Numbered from the stretch's first letter, positions 44,558 to 54,314 are shown. The stretch is 64,000 nucleotides of DNA from Cellvibrionaceae bacterium (GCA_025800365.1 JAOXRT010000147.1:26261-90260), one strand, 5' to 3'. Made by a program: numbers and translations. The notes: a model not told the origin generated them from the letters alone.

Positions 44558-46453
44558 ATGCATAAATTGATGATGTACAAAAACAGCTTTAACAAAACCC
44601 TCGCCTCCACCATAGCTTTGTTTGGATTGATCGCTTGTGCCGAGCAATCTGAGCCACAAAAATCCAATATTAATCAGAAAAACACTGAGGTAGTTGCCAG
44701 CTATACCGTAGAATCCGCCCAACAAATTATTCCTCTTGATAATTACACGATTGCTATTAGCGAATCTTTTGGTTTGCGTTTATTAGATAAGTCAGGAAGC
44801 ACACTTCATGAAATACAAGGGAAGTTTGAATTGGCTGACTTTCGCAAGCCAGGCGGATTTCTTCGCTTGCTAATAGTCGACAAAAATAAGAATACTCCAA
44901 TTCTATTTACCCAAGTCGACGAAGAAATTCGTGAGCTCAACCGCTTTGCTAGCCCTGGCTTTAATATTGATGGTTTGTGCCTAAATGAGTTTGAGCAGCA
45001 GCTTTTTGCGTTTTATTTGGATGGTGAAGGCCGGGCGCAGCAGTGGTTAATAAACGATCGAGGCCCATCTCAACAGGTCCGCCAGTTTACGACCGCACCA
45101 GGAAGCTATTGTGCGGTCGATGATAGCGAACAAGCTCTTTATGTAAGTGAAGAATCTACCGGTGTGTGGGCCTATGAAGCTGAACCCGAAGCTGAAAGTG
45201 GCCGAGAGCTCATCGCTTTAAGCAGTGCTTGGGGCGGCATTCTTGGAAAAGATATTAGCGCTATCAGTGCAATCGATGGTGGCTTTGCAGCTCTTTCTAC
45301 AGCTGAGGCCAGCGTTACTTTAGTTATTGATGGTGAATTTAAAACTCGCTACCAACTTGCTGCTGCCGCCGAGGCTGAACAGCTAGCACTCTCTCAAGAC
45401 GGAGAACAGCTTAAGCTCGCAATCGTGGATGAGCAGGGCCAAGTCTATTTATGGCAAGACAATATCGAGCTGAAAAGCCACAGTGCTGCGAGCATGCCAC
45501 AGCTTAAAGCAGACGGCGAAACTCAAGCGATGCCTCGTTATGGAGATGTCGCTGATGACCCAGCCATTTGGGTAAACCAAAATTCACCCACTGACTCGCT
45601 AATCTTGGGTACCAATAAAACTGCCGGCTTACATAGCTATAGCTTAGACGGAAAGGAACAACAGTTCTTACGAACGGGCCGCTTGAATAATGTCGATATC
45701 GTCTATCAGATAGCTTTGAATGACGGTAAATCTGATATCGCTGCTGCAAGCCTGCGTGACAACAGTAGCATCGCTATGTTTCAGATCTCCTCAGATGGAG
45801 TTGTGCGTGAGGCCGGCCAGATTGCTACATCCATGCATGAAATTTATGGACTTTGCATGTTCCAAACAGATGGTAAAGCTTACGTTTTAGCCAATGATAA
45901 AAGCGGCCTCTACCAACAGTATTTAATAGGCGGCTCAAGGGGCAATATGACTGGGAAACTGAGCCGTGAATTTAGCCTTCCAGGCCAGCCTGAAGGTTGC
46001 GCCGTCGATGAGAAGCAGCAGCGCCTCTTTATGGGTGAAGAAGACGTGGGCATTTGGGTAATTGATAGCAAGCCCGAAAGTCAAAGCCAAGCTGAGCTTA
46101 TCCATAAAGTGGGTGGCCCACTGAAAGATGACGTTGAAGGAATGGCTATCTACCAAGGCAAAGATAGAGACTACTTAGTGGTTTCTAGCCAGGGTAATAA
46201 TAGCTATGCCGTTTACGATACGCTTGCACCTTATAAGTATCGTGGATCATTTAAAATTTCCATGGATCCATTAGCTGGGGTAGATGGAGCATCAGAAACT
46301 GATGGCCTCCATGTCACGAGCGCCAACTTAGGGGGTAAGTTCAGAGAAGGCCTGCTCGTCGTACAGGATGGGCATAATGTACTACCGAGCGAACCACAAA
46401 ACTTCAAACTACTCTCTTGGTCTGCAATTCGTGAAGCCCTAAAGCTGCAATAG
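44558..46453 (+). CDS. Tandem beta-propeller phytase, lipoprotein
   Basis: The 631-residue protein has a lipoprotein signal (LASTIALFGLIACAEQS, lipobox LIAC). It contains two beta-propeller phytase-like domains. The C-terminal one (about 320-630) has the calcium and phosphate-site motifs DVADDPAIWVN, GTNKTAGLHSYSLDGK, RLNNVDI, LKDDVEGMAIY, GASETDGLHVTS and VQDGHN and looks active. The N-terminal one (about 50-310) keeps the fold outline (LRLLDKSGS, NIDGLCLNE, AVDDSEQALYVSEESTGVWAYE) but not the catalytic residues. Double-domain phytases are known in marine bacteria, where the inactive copy increases activity. It releases phosphate from phytate at the cell surface or periplasm. Confidence 0.92.
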   Translation: MHKLMMYKNSFNKTLASTIALFGLIACAEQSEPQKSNINQKNTEVVASYTVESAQQIIPLDNYTIAISESFGLRLLDKSGSTLHEIQGKFELADFRKPGGFLRLLIVDKNKNTPILFTQVDEEIRELNRFASPGFNIDGLCLNEFEQQLFAFYLDGEGRAQQWLINDRGPSQQVRQFTTAPGSYCAVDDSEQALYVSEESTGVWAYEAEPEAESGRELIALSSAWGGILGKDISAISAIDGGFAALSTAEASVTLVIDGEFKTRYQLAAAAEAEQLALSQDGEQLKLAIVDEQGQVYLWQDNIELKSHSAASMPQLKADGETQAMPRYGDVADDPAIWVNQNSPTDSLILGTNKTAGLHSYSLDGKEQQFLRTGRLNNVDIVYQIALNDGKSDIAAASLRDNSSIAMFQISSDGVVREAGQIATSMHEIYGLCMFQTDGKAYVLANDKSGLYQQYLIGGSRGNMTGKLSREFSLPGQPEGCAVDEKQQRLFMGEEDVGIWVIDSKPESQSQAELIHKVGGPLKDDVEGMAIYQGKDRDYLVVSSQGNNSYAVYDTLAPYKYRGSFKISMDPLAGVDGASETDGLHVTSANLGGKFREGLLVVQDGHNVLPSEPQNFKLLSWSAIREALKLQ

Positions 46454-46482
46454 CACAGCAGCTCCACTCTTAGTACCACCTC

Positions 46483-46517
46483 AGCCATTTTGTTAACTTG
46501 AGGTTAACAAAATGGCT
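46483..46517. repeat. Perfect 15-base inverted repeat between phytase and transpeptidase genes
   Basis: AGCCATTTTGTTAAC (46483-46497) and GTTAACAAAATGGCT (46503-46517) flank the loop TTGAG. No T-run follows on either strand, so it is a weak terminator at best; it could be an mRNA-stabilising hairpin or an operator. It is 30 bases after the phytase stop and 65 bases before the next start. Confidence 0.75.
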
Positions 46518-46581
46518 ACTTTCCTCGCTTGTTCCCTTCTCTGAAAACTTGTAGCGTAAGCTATTCGCCCTGGGAGCTATT

Positions 46582-48348
46582 ATGAAAAAGACCATCCTTA
46601 ATTGCCTTATCGCCGCTAGTAGTTGCAGCGTGATTCCATTCCAACAGAGCGCGGCAGCCGATCAGACACTGAGTTGGCCACCAAGCCAAGAAAAAAGCTC
46701 TAGCTATATTTTACGCTACGATAGTGTCCACCACCCTGTTATTGGCAAGCGAGGTATGGTTGTTAGCCAAAATATTACTGCCAGTGAAGTCGGGCGGGAT
46801 ATTTTAGCGAAAGGTGGCAATGCTGTTGATGCTGCTGTTGCAGTAGGCTTTGCGCTTGCCGTTACTCTCCCAAGAGCCGGCAACCTAGGCGGTGGTGGCT
46901 TTATGCTAATGCACTCCGCAAAAAGCGGAAACACCCAAGCTATCGACTATCGCGGAGAAGCCCCCTCCTCTGTCACATCTGACGACTTTATCAAAGATGG
47001 CAAAGTAAACCGCAGTAAAACCAAACTCGGTCATACTGCCTCTACGGTGCCTGGCACGGTTGCAGGCTTGTTCGCTGCCCACCAGGCTCAAGGTAAATTA
47101 CCTTGGGCAGATCTACTTAAGCCTGCTGTTAAGCTGGCTCGCGAAGGTATAACAGTAAGCCATGATCTCGCTTGGGCCCTCAAGGCAAAATCCTCAGTGC
47201 TCACCAAAAACCCCGAAAGCTGCCGAATTTTTTTCAAAAACTGTAGCGGTTATATGGAAGCAGGTGAGAGATTTGTACAAGAAGACCTAGCAAAATCTTT
47301 AGAAAAAATTGCCAAGCATGGCGCCAATGCCTTCTACCAAGGAGACATAGCTGACAGTCTTGTTAAAGATATGCAAGCCAACGGAGGTTATTTTCAAGCG
47401 CAAGATCTAGAAAGTTATCAGGCTCGCTTAGTGGAACCATTGCAGACTTCTTATCGCGATCATCAAGTACTTACCATGCCTCCACCGGCAGGTGGCCTGC
47501 CTTTACTGCAAATTCTAAATATTCTTGAAAATTTTGATATCCGTAAAATGGGTGCCGGCTCTGCAGAAAACCTCCACATTTTATCGGAGGCCATGAAGCG
47601 CTCTTATGCTGATCGATTTAAGTACTTAGGCGATCCACGCTTCAGTGATATTCCAGTTGAGCAGCTACTGGACAAATCTCTAGCCAAGCAACATAGCCAA
47701 AGCATAAATCTGAATAAAGCTAGCGACGCACGCAAAGTAGAAGCTAGTGTGTTGCAAGGGCCTGCTCCCGGCCCAGATACCACCCACTACTCAATCGCTG
47801 ACAGCGAAGGCAACGTGGTTTCTAATACTTACACCCTCAGCGCTTCCTTTGGCTCCGGTGTCACCATTAAAGGCACCGGTATTCTGATGAATAATCAGAT
47901 TAATAATTTTGTTATTCGCCCCAGCCATGTTTACAAAAACCAGCAGCGTGAGCCGAATGCCATCGCTGGTGGTAAGCGCACCAAGAGCACTCAATCACCC
48001 ACTTTGCTCTTTAAAGACGGTAAAGCCGTGCTTGCTACTGGTACACCTGGTGGACGACGTATTATCACGACTGTTGCCCAGCTGATTTCCAATGTGGTGG
48101 ATCACCAAATGAACATTGCCGAGGCGACGGCCTACCCTCGTATTCACCAGGGCTGGGGGAAACGTGACTATAAGCTGGAATATGAACCAGGCTTTAGTCC
48201 AGATACCTTGGCCTTGTTGAAAGCCAAAGGGCATAACCTAAAAGCTGGCGCCACTATGGGTAGCACCCAATCGATTGCCATCACAGGAAATCAATTGCTT
48301 GGTGCCGCTGATAGCCGTCGTCCTGGGGCCAAGGCGCTCGGGCTGTAA
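46582..48348 (+). CDS. ggt: Gamma-glutamyltranspeptidase, first copy
   Basis: This 588-residue protein has a signal peptide (ILNCLIAASSCSVIPFQQSAAA) and the Ntn-hydrolase plan of periplasmic GGT. Self-cleavage before Thr400 (PDTTHYSIADSEGNVVSNTYT) would give the catalytic N-terminal threonine of the small subunit. The oxyanion and substrate-binding glycines are in GTPGGRRI, and the large-subunit start GKRGMVVSQNITASEVG and GNAVDAAVAVGFALAVTLPRAGNLGGGGFM is typical. It hydrolyses gamma-glutamyl bonds in glutathione and related peptides. It is followed by a receptor gene and a second ggt, and preceded by the phytase gene, all in the same direction. Confidence 0.94.
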   Translation: MKKTILNCLIAASSCSVIPFQQSAAADQTLSWPPSQEKSSSYILRYDSVHHPVIGKRGMVVSQNITASEVGRDILAKGGNAVDAAVAVGFALAVTLPRAGNLGGGGFMLMHSAKSGNTQAIDYRGEAPSSVTSDDFIKDGKVNRSKTKLGHTASTVPGTVAGLFAAHQAQGKLPWADLLKPAVKLAREGITVSHDLAWALKAKSSVLTKNPESCRIFFKNCSGYMEAGERFVQEDLAKSLEKIAKHGANAFYQGDIADSLVKDMQANGGYFQAQDLESYQARLVEPLQTSYRDHQVLTMPPPAGGLPLLQILNILENFDIRKMGAGSAENLHILSEAMKRSYADRFKYLGDPRFSDIPVEQLLDKSLAKQHSQSINLNKASDARKVEASVLQGPAPGPDTTHYSIADSEGNVVSNTYTLSASFGSGVTIKGTGILMNNQINNFVIRPSHVYKNQQREPNAIAGGKRTKSTQSPTLLFKDGKAVLATGTPGGRRIITTVAQLISNVVDHQMNIAEATAYPRIHQGWGKRDYKLEYEPGFSPDTLALLKAKGHNLKAGATMGSTQSIAITGNQLLGAADSRRPGAKALGL

Positions 48349-48525
48349 CAATTCATTTACATCCTGTTACAACTTAGCACATAGCTGCAGCAGTTGGTTT
48401 ACTCCTAGGCGCTACTATGAGGGTGCTGAATAGTGCCTATGGCAACAGCGTGAGAGTGTCATCCAATAATGCTGAACAATAATAAAGCCCGCGATAAGTG
48501 GAGCTAACTATACCGGAGAGTCCAT

Positions 48526-51500
48526 ATGTTTAAACCGCATCCTTTAAGTATTGCGATTATCGCAAGCTTAAGTGCAGGGACTGCAATAGCCCAAGAAAAT
48601 GCAGCCCTAGAAGAAGTTATTGTTACGGGAACCCATATTAAAGGCGTTGATATAGCCGGCGCCCTGCCTGTTAGCCAGCTTAGTAAAGAAGACCTGGATT
48701 TAGCTGGCGCTTTAAGTACCGAAGAGCTTATTGGTGAACTACCGCAAGCCGGACAGGTAGAGTTTAATAGCTCTAGCGAAGGCACCTCCTCTAACAATGT
48801 TCGCGGCGATGTAGCCTCTATCAACCTTCGCGGTTTAGGAGCAGACAGCACCCTGGTGCTCGTAAATGGTCGCCGCATGGTGCTCAACCCATCTTCTTCT
48901 ACTCGTGACGGCGTACCGATTCAATTCGTTAACAGCGCCATGATCCCAGCATCTGGGCTGGATCGCGTTGAAGTGTTACGCGATGGTGCCGCCGCTATTT
49001 ATGGAACCGATGCAGTAGCCGGCGTTGTTAACTATGTACTCGATACAGACTATGAAGGTTTTGAAATCAAAACTCGTTATGGCTCTGGACATTCCGATAG
49101 CTTAGGCGAGACTTCTATTCAGTTTCGCGGTGGCTTCGAATTCAATGAAGGCGCTTCCAATCTAACTTTCTTCGCCAGCGACTTTAATCGCTCTGGGGTG
49201 ACCGCCCAAGAAATTGATTACACCCAAAATAGTGATTACCGCGATACCGACCGCACTCCGGCCTTGTTCGTTGGTGATAGCTCATTGAGAAACCTGTCTA
49301 CTTTTACTCCATGGGGTCAGTTTAATCTAGGTACCATTAACAGTGACGGTAGCTTTTCACCGGTTGGGGTTTCTGGTGTTGCTCGCAGCAGTGATGGACG
49401 CTTTCACCTTCAGCCAGATACAGCCTCTGGTGGGGTGGAGTACAAAGACGGCTTAGCGATCGACGACGGCACGCTGAATAGCGATCTGCGTTACAACATT
49501 AATGATCTGCGTATGATCATTCCTAATCTAGAACGTCGCCAGTTCTTTACGACTTTTACCCATGAGTTTGATAGTGGGATAGAGCTATTTTCAGAAGCTT
49601 CGTACTACGAATCTGAGTACGATACCTTTTTCGGACCTAACGTTATTTCTGACGTTAACAAGATGTACATTCCAAAAACGGCCTATTACAACCCATTTGG
49701 AGCTGTTGGTAACCCGAACCGCCTGGCAGGTTTAAGTACAGATGATGTGCCTGAAGAAGGACTAGATGTAAAAATTGATCGCTTACGTTTGTACGATACA
49801 GGTCCACGTAAAATTGCCACTGAAAGTGATTCACATCGCTTCCTTGTAGGCTTCCGCGGTACTTGGGATGACTGGGATTGGGAATCAGCCGCTTATACTT
49901 CAGCGGCCAAAGCCGAAGATAGCCAGCTAAGTGTTAGTCGCAGTAAATTCTACGAAGCGGTTTCACGCTCAACACCTGATGCCTATAACCCATTTACCGG
50001 TGGTAACTTTGCCGACCCAGCCAATGGCGACCCAAGCAGTGGTGGCGACGCTTCTGAGTTTACCGTTAATGTTGAGCGCAAAAACAAAACCGAAATCAGC
50101 GGTATTGATTTTAAGGCTTCCACCCCTAACTTAGTGAGCTGGGCTGGCGGTGATATTGGCGCCGCTTTTGGTGTCGAACAACGCCGCGAAACCTACCGTG
50201 ATGATCGTGACCCACTACTTGATGGCACTGTAACCTTTACTCACCCTCTTAGCGGTGAGTTCTTTAGCAGTGATGTTATGGGTGTTAGTGCTACCCCAGA
50301 CACCTATGGTGCTCGTGAAGTCTATTCCGCTTATGCTGAATTCCTAGTGCCTATGGTTAATGAGGGCATGGACATACCTTTAGTTAAAAGCTTAGATGCA
50401 CAAATCGCAGTACGCGCCGAAAGCTACTCGGATGTCGACGAAGATATTGTTAAACCAAAGTTTGCTCTAGCTTGGCGCCCTGCTGATTGGTTGCAAGTTC
50501 GCAGTGCTTTTTCTAAAGGCTTCCGCGCTCCTAATCTAGAAACGCTGAACCTAACCGTGCAGGAACGTTTCAATAATAACCAGAGCGACTTTTTGCGTTG
50601 CGCCGCCGGTCAAGCTGTAGGTACGCCAGAGACAGATGTTGATGCCTGTCAGCAATCGATTAATACTCGCCGCCTAGGTAACAAAGATCTACAAAGTGAA
50701 GAGTCTGAAAACTTAACCTTTGGTTTTGTTGTAGAACCTCTTGAAGGCTTGGTTTTTACTGCTGATTGGTGGCGTATTGAGCAAGAAGGTGTGGTTGGTT
50801 TATTCGGCCGCGATAACCACCTAATTCTTGATCAAATCATGCGCCTAAACGGCAGCAGCAACCCTAACGTAATACGTGCAGCCGCTACCGCTCAAGATCA
50901 AGCTGAAATCGATGCTTACAATGCGGAAAATGGCACCAGTTTAGCAGCCGTTGGCCAGCTTTTGCATGTCAATGATACCTTCTTAAATCTACAGCCTCGT
51001 ACAATTGAAGGTGCCGATTTTAGTGTTGCCTATGACACCGATGAGTTCAGTATCGGCAGCTTTACACTGAAGTTTGATGGTGCCTATATCGCAAAATGGG
51101 ATCAAGAGGCCTCCCCACAGGTTGAAGAGATTCAAGCTGCTGTGGATTCCAATCCATTACTTACAGGCTCTGTATCATCTTTCAGTAGCGGTTCACGCAT
51201 TCAAGATGAAGCCACACCACGCTGGCGTGCAAAAGCCAGTGTAACTTGGAGAAAAGACAACTGGCGCGCGGGTCTGAGTGCTCGTTATGTGGGTAAAGTT
51301 TACGACCCAGACGTTAAGCAAGATGACGACCCTAGTATTATTCTAAAGATTCCTTCTTGGACCACTGTAAATACTTATGTGAATTACAAGTTTGAAGAAG
51401 GCGTATTAGATAACACCAACATCCGTTTGGGTGCCAATAACTTATTTGATGAAGAACCGCCATTGTTTGATTCTTCTCGCGGTTATAGCCCGGCGCTTCA

Positions 51501-51549
51501 TTCAGCCAGAGGTCGTTACGTTTATCTTGATGTAAGCAAGAAATTTTAG
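48526..51549 (+). CDS. TonB-dependent receptor between two transpeptidase genes
   Basis: This 1007-residue receptor has a signal peptide (PLSIAIIASLSAGTAIAQ), a TonB box region (ALEEVIVTGTHIKGVD) and a plug with DVASINLRGLGADSTLVLVNGRRM and DRVEVLRDGAAAIYGTDAVAGVVNYVL. This is the large receptor type common in marine gammaproteobacteria and sphingomonads, often beside peptidases. CGGAGAG lies 7 bases before the ATG. The barrel ends in YVYLDVSKKF. Its setting between two ggt genes suggests uptake of peptides or gamma-glutamyl compounds, which is inference. A 177-base gap upstream leaves room for its own promoter. Confidence 0.93.
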   Translation: MFKPHPLSIAIIASLSAGTAIAQENAALEEVIVTGTHIKGVDIAGALPVSQLSKEDLDLAGALSTEELIGELPQAGQVEFNSSSEGTSSNNVRGDVASINLRGLGADSTLVLVNGRRMVLNPSSSTRDGVPIQFVNSAMIPASGLDRVEVLRDGAAAIYGTDAVAGVVNYVLDTDYEGFEIKTRYGSGHSDSLGETSIQFRGGFEFNEGASNLTFFASDFNRSGVTAQEIDYTQNSDYRDTDRTPALFVGDSSLRNLSTFTPWGQFNLGTINSDGSFSPVGVSGVARSSDGRFHLQPDTASGGVEYKDGLAIDDGTLNSDLRYNINDLRMIIPNLERRQFFTTFTHEFDSGIELFSEASYYESEYDTFFGPNVISDVNKMYIPKTAYYNPFGAVGNPNRLAGLSTDDVPEEGLDVKIDRLRLYDTGPRKIATESDSHRFLVGFRGTWDDWDWESAAYTSAAKAEDSQLSVSRSKFYEAVSRSTPDAYNPFTGGNFADPANGDPSSGGDASEFTVNVERKNKTEISGIDFKASTPNLVSWAGGDIGAAFGVEQRRETYRDDRDPLLDGTVTFTHPLSGEFFSSDVMGVSATPDTYGAREVYSAYAEFLVPMVNEGMDIPLVKSLDAQIAVRAESYSDVDEDIVKPKFALAWRPADWLQVRSAFSKGFRAPNLETLNLTVQERFNNNQSDFLRCAAGQAVGTPETDVDACQQSINTRRLGNKDLQSEESENLTFGFVVEPLEGLVFTADWWRIEQEGVVGLFGRDNHLILDQIMRLNGSSNPNVIRAAATAQDQAEIDAYNAENGTSLAAVGQLLHVNDTFLNLQPRTIEGADFSVAYDTDEFSIGSFTLKFDGAYIAKWDQEASPQVEEIQAAVDSNPLLTGSVSSFSSGSRIQDEATPRWRAKASVTWRKDNWRAGLSARYVGKVYDPDVKQDDDPSIILKIPSWTTVNTYVNYKFEEGVLDNTNIRLGANNLFDEEPPLFDSSRGYSPALHSARGRYVYLDVSKKF

Positions 51550-51564
51550 GGGCCCGATGGCCCC
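51549..51564. repeat. Hairpin at the receptor stop codon
   Basis: GGGGCC (51549-51554) pairs with GGCCCC (51559-51564) around CGAT. It begins on the last base of the TAG stop codon. No T-run follows, and a proper terminator comes about 80 bases later. Confidence 0.6.
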
Positions 51565-51644
51565 ACCCCTCACTCTCGTATAGCAAATGAGGCGGCTACC
51601 CGCATGCTTGATCTCAACTGTCAGTGCAGTTTATACGAGTTTTT

Positions 51645-51670
51645 GCCCGTCTCTGCTACGGGCTTTTTTT
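51645..51670 (+). terminator. Rho-independent terminator after the second island receptor
   Basis: GCCCGT (51645-51650) pairs with ACGGGC (51658-51663) around a seven-base loop and is followed by at least seven Ts. It ends 20 bases before the second ggt, which therefore needs readthrough or its own promoter. Confidence 0.85.
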
Positions 51671-51690
51671 CCTTTTTCTACTGATTGATT

Positions 51691-53445
51691 ATGAAAATAT
51701 CGATTAAAAAAGTTTGTTTACTAGCCTACAGCAGCATTGCACTGTTCCATAGTCAGTTGCCTAGCGCCCAAGCTCAAAGTGCACACGGCTCAGAAGCCAT
51801 TATCGACTTAGCAGGACAATTTCACCCCGTTATTGGACGCAAGGGTATGGTTTCCAGCCAAGAAGCCTTGGCCAGCCAAGTGGGTGTGGATATCCTCAGA
51901 CAGGGCGGCAACGCCGTCGATGCAGCAGTTGCCGTCGGCTTTGCATTAGCGGTTACCTTGCCAAAAGCAGGCAATATTGGTGGCGGTGGCTTTATGCTAG
52001 TGCACGATTCAAAATCGACCGAAACCCATGCAATCGATTATCGAGAAACGGCTCCAGCAGCCGCTCACCGCGATGTATTCTTAAACAGTGATGGCAGTGT
52101 TAATAAACAAAGAGCTCGCAATAGTTTTCAAAGCGCTGGCGTTCCAGGTACCGTAGCGGGCCTACTTCTGGCTTTAGAACAACACGGTACCATGAGCCCC
52201 AAGGAAGTCATTGCTCCTGCGATTAAACTCGCCCAAGAAGGTTTTGTAGTATCAGAAGAGCTCGCACTTGAGCTACAGCAACGCCATTCGCAACTAAGCC
52301 GCTCTAAGGCCGGACAGAAGATTTTTTATAAGCCCAATGGTCGCTTTTATAGAGCGGGTGAAAGGCTAATCCAAAAGGATCTGGCCAATACCTTAAAAAA
52401 AATCGCTGAAACTAATGGAGAGTCCTTTTACCAAGGCGAGACCGCTAAGCTGATTGTGCAAGATTCAAAAAAACAAGGTGGCCTGATTCGTTTAGATGAC
52501 CTGAAAAACTACCAGCCGACACTAAGAAAAACTGCCAAGGGTAAATACCGAGGCTACGATGTAGTTACTATGCCCCCTCCAAGCGCTAGCGGCATTCACA
52601 TTATTCAAATGCTCAATATATTGGAAAATAGTCAGCTCCATGACATTCCCCACAACAGTGCAGCGCATTTACATTTACTCAGCAGCGCCATGCAGTTTGC
52701 CTTTGCCGATCGTAGTGAACACTTAGGCGACCCTGACTTTTATGATGTCCCTATTCAAACTATTACCAGCAAACAATACGCTAAAAAATTAGCTGATAGC
52801 ATTGCCCCAATGCGCGCAAAGTCGGCCGCCGAAGTTAAGCCTCTGAACCTTAATCAATGGAAGGAAAGCCCCGATACCACCCATTACTCGGTTATCGATA
52901 AGTACGGTAATGCAGTGTCAAATACCTATACACTTAATTTCAGTTACGGCTCGGGTATTGTCGTTGAAGGTGCCGGATTTATTCTGAACAATGAGATGGA
53001 TGACTTTTCTGCCAAGCCCGGTGTACCAAACGCCTTTGGCTTGATTGGCCGTGAAGCCAATGCGATTAAAGCAGGCAAACGTCCCTTGAGTTCGATGGCA
53101 CCGACCATTATCTTCAAAAATGACAAGCCGTTTATGATTACGGGTAGCCCCGGGGGCAGCAAAATTGCCAACGCAGTTTTACAAACCATAAGCAATGTTA
53201 TCGATTATGATATGAATATTGCGCAAGCTTCCTCGGTACCACGTATTCATCATCAATGGCTACCTGATATCCTAAACCTCGAATCTGGAATCAGCGCCGA
53301 CACTATCTCAATACTGAGTAATATGGGCTACACAACAAAACCTAGCAAAGGCATAGGTAGCACACAATCGATAGTGATTAAAAGTGGTATTGTTTACGGA
53401 GCATCTGATCCAAGAAGACCTGGCGCGGCAACGATTGCGGAATAA
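51691..53445 (+). CDS. ggt: Gamma-glutamyltranspeptidase, second copy
   Basis: This 584-residue protein has a signal peptide (VCLLAYSSIALFHSQLPSAQAQ) and a GGT layout like the first copy. The catalytic threonine is Thr396 in SPDTTHYSVIDKYGNAVSNTYT; the glycine loop is GSPGGSKI, and the large-subunit motifs are GRKGMVSSQEALASQVG and GNAVDAAVAVGFALAVTLPKAGNIGGGGFM. It is clearly a paralog of the product at 46582-48348 but differs throughout, so the duplication is old. I chose the ATG at 51691 over the TTG at 51685. A strong terminator lies just upstream and another follows. Confidence 0.93.
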   Translation: MKISIKKVCLLAYSSIALFHSQLPSAQAQSAHGSEAIIDLAGQFHPVIGRKGMVSSQEALASQVGVDILRQGGNAVDAAVAVGFALAVTLPKAGNIGGGGFMLVHDSKSTETHAIDYRETAPAAAHRDVFLNSDGSVNKQRARNSFQSAGVPGTVAGLLLALEQHGTMSPKEVIAPAIKLAQEGFVVSEELALELQQRHSQLSRSKAGQKIFYKPNGRFYRAGERLIQKDLANTLKKIAETNGESFYQGETAKLIVQDSKKQGGLIRLDDLKNYQPTLRKTAKGKYRGYDVVTMPPPSASGIHIIQMLNILENSQLHDIPHNSAAHLHLLSSAMQFAFADRSEHLGDPDFYDVPIQTITSKQYAKKLADSIAPMRAKSAAEVKPLNLNQWKESPDTTHYSVIDKYGNAVSNTYTLNFSYGSGIVVEGAGFILNNEMDDFSAKPGVPNAFGLIGREANAIKAGKRPLSSMAPTIIFKNDKPFMITGSPGGSKIANAVLQTISNVIDYDMNIAQASSVPRIHHQWLPDILNLESGISADTISILSNMGYTTKPSKGIGSTQSIVIKSGIVYGASDPRRPGAATIAE

Positions 53446-53481
53446 GCCAAACTTTGAAAACCATCACTAATTGATGGCCAG

Positions 53482-53506
53482 AGCCCACATAATGATGTGG
53501 GCTTTT
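53482..53506 (+). terminator. Rho-independent terminator after second ggt
   Basis: AGCCCACAT (53482-53490) pairs with ATGTGGGCT (53495-53503) around AATG, and the T-run runs to 53506. It separates the plus-strand island from the convergent signalling operon. Confidence 0.88.
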
Positions 53507-53528
53507 AAGATTTCTATAGAACTGTATT

Positions 53529-54314
53529 TCAGAATTGTTCTAGAAAGCGATCCTTATCCTGCTCATTCATTCGCTCTCCCATTATTTTTCCTAGCAAGCC
53601 ACTCTTCTCAATAAGGCCGTAGGCAGCTCTTAGCTTAGCGACAATATCATCTGGGGTATCTAAGCTGGCCGCAATATAAAGCCCTTTTGAGATGCCTTCG
53701 AGCTTTAGTGCTGGCACAAATTTTTCACAATCGGTCTTTTCTTGCTCGCAAAGCGTTAGCAGGCCCGCCGAACTAGACGCAAATAAATCTACCCGTTTGC
53801 GCAGCAATTTATGGAAGTTCTGCCGATTGGAATTTACGGGCTCTAGATTTTCTATACCTTGGGATTTCAAAAAGATATGGTGCGCATGAAAATTAACCAC
53901 ACCAACCTTGTAACGATTCACATCAGCTAGACGCTCCACAGTGATATCACTGCGCTCCAGTAATCGAAATAGATAGTAATGAACTGGGGTTATTTGGCCT
54001 ATCCAATGAAACTTATTTTCCCTTTCTGCGGTTCGAGCCAGTGGGTAAATAATGACATTAGATTCCGTTTCAGCTCTGCGGTAGGCCCTTTTCCAGGGTG
54101 AGAAATACAACTGATATTCAAAGCCGGCTTTCGCAATGAGCTCTTGAACCAATTCAGTCGCTTGCCCGTCCGCTAAGTTGTCATTGCTGCGATAAGTGAT
54201 TGGCGTTCTTTCAGTTACTACATCGAGCTTCACCTGAGCTTGGCTGTTTGCTGCATTGAAACCGCCCCATAAGGCTATTAGAAATACAGTTAAACTCAGT
54301 GTACTAAGCTTCAT
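53529..54314 (-). CDS. Periplasmic solute-binding protein of a signalling operon
   Basis: This 261-residue protein has a signal peptide (TLSLTVFLIALWGGFNAANSQAQ) and the family 3 binding-protein pattern: VVTERTPITYRSND, ATELVQELIAKAGFEYQLYF, SPWKRAYRRAETESNVIIYPLA and RYKVGVVNFHAHHIFL. It is the last gene of a three-gene operon, 2 bases after the hybrid kinase gene, with no transporter genes. By analogy with TorT and similar proteins it may bind a small molecule and present it to the kinase sensor domain in the periplasm. The ligand is unknown. Confidence 0.83.
   Translation of the reverse strand: MKLSTLSLTVFLIALWGGFNAANSQAQVKLDVVTERTPITYRSNDNLADGQATELVQELIAKAGFEYQLYFSPWKRAYRRAETESNVIIYPLARTAERENKFHWIGQITPVHYYLFRLLERSDITVERLADVNRYKVGVVNFHAHHIFLKSQGIENLEPVNSNRQNFHKLLRKRVDLFASSSAGLLTLCEQEKTDCEKFVPALKLEGISKGLYIAASLDTPDDIVAKLRAAYGLIEKSGLLGKIMGERMNEQDKDRFLEQF

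Noticed and set aside
46582..53445. Recent duplication or mobile element behind the two ggt genes
   Set aside because: The two copies differ throughout, and I see no terminal repeats or transposase, so an old paralogy is simpler.
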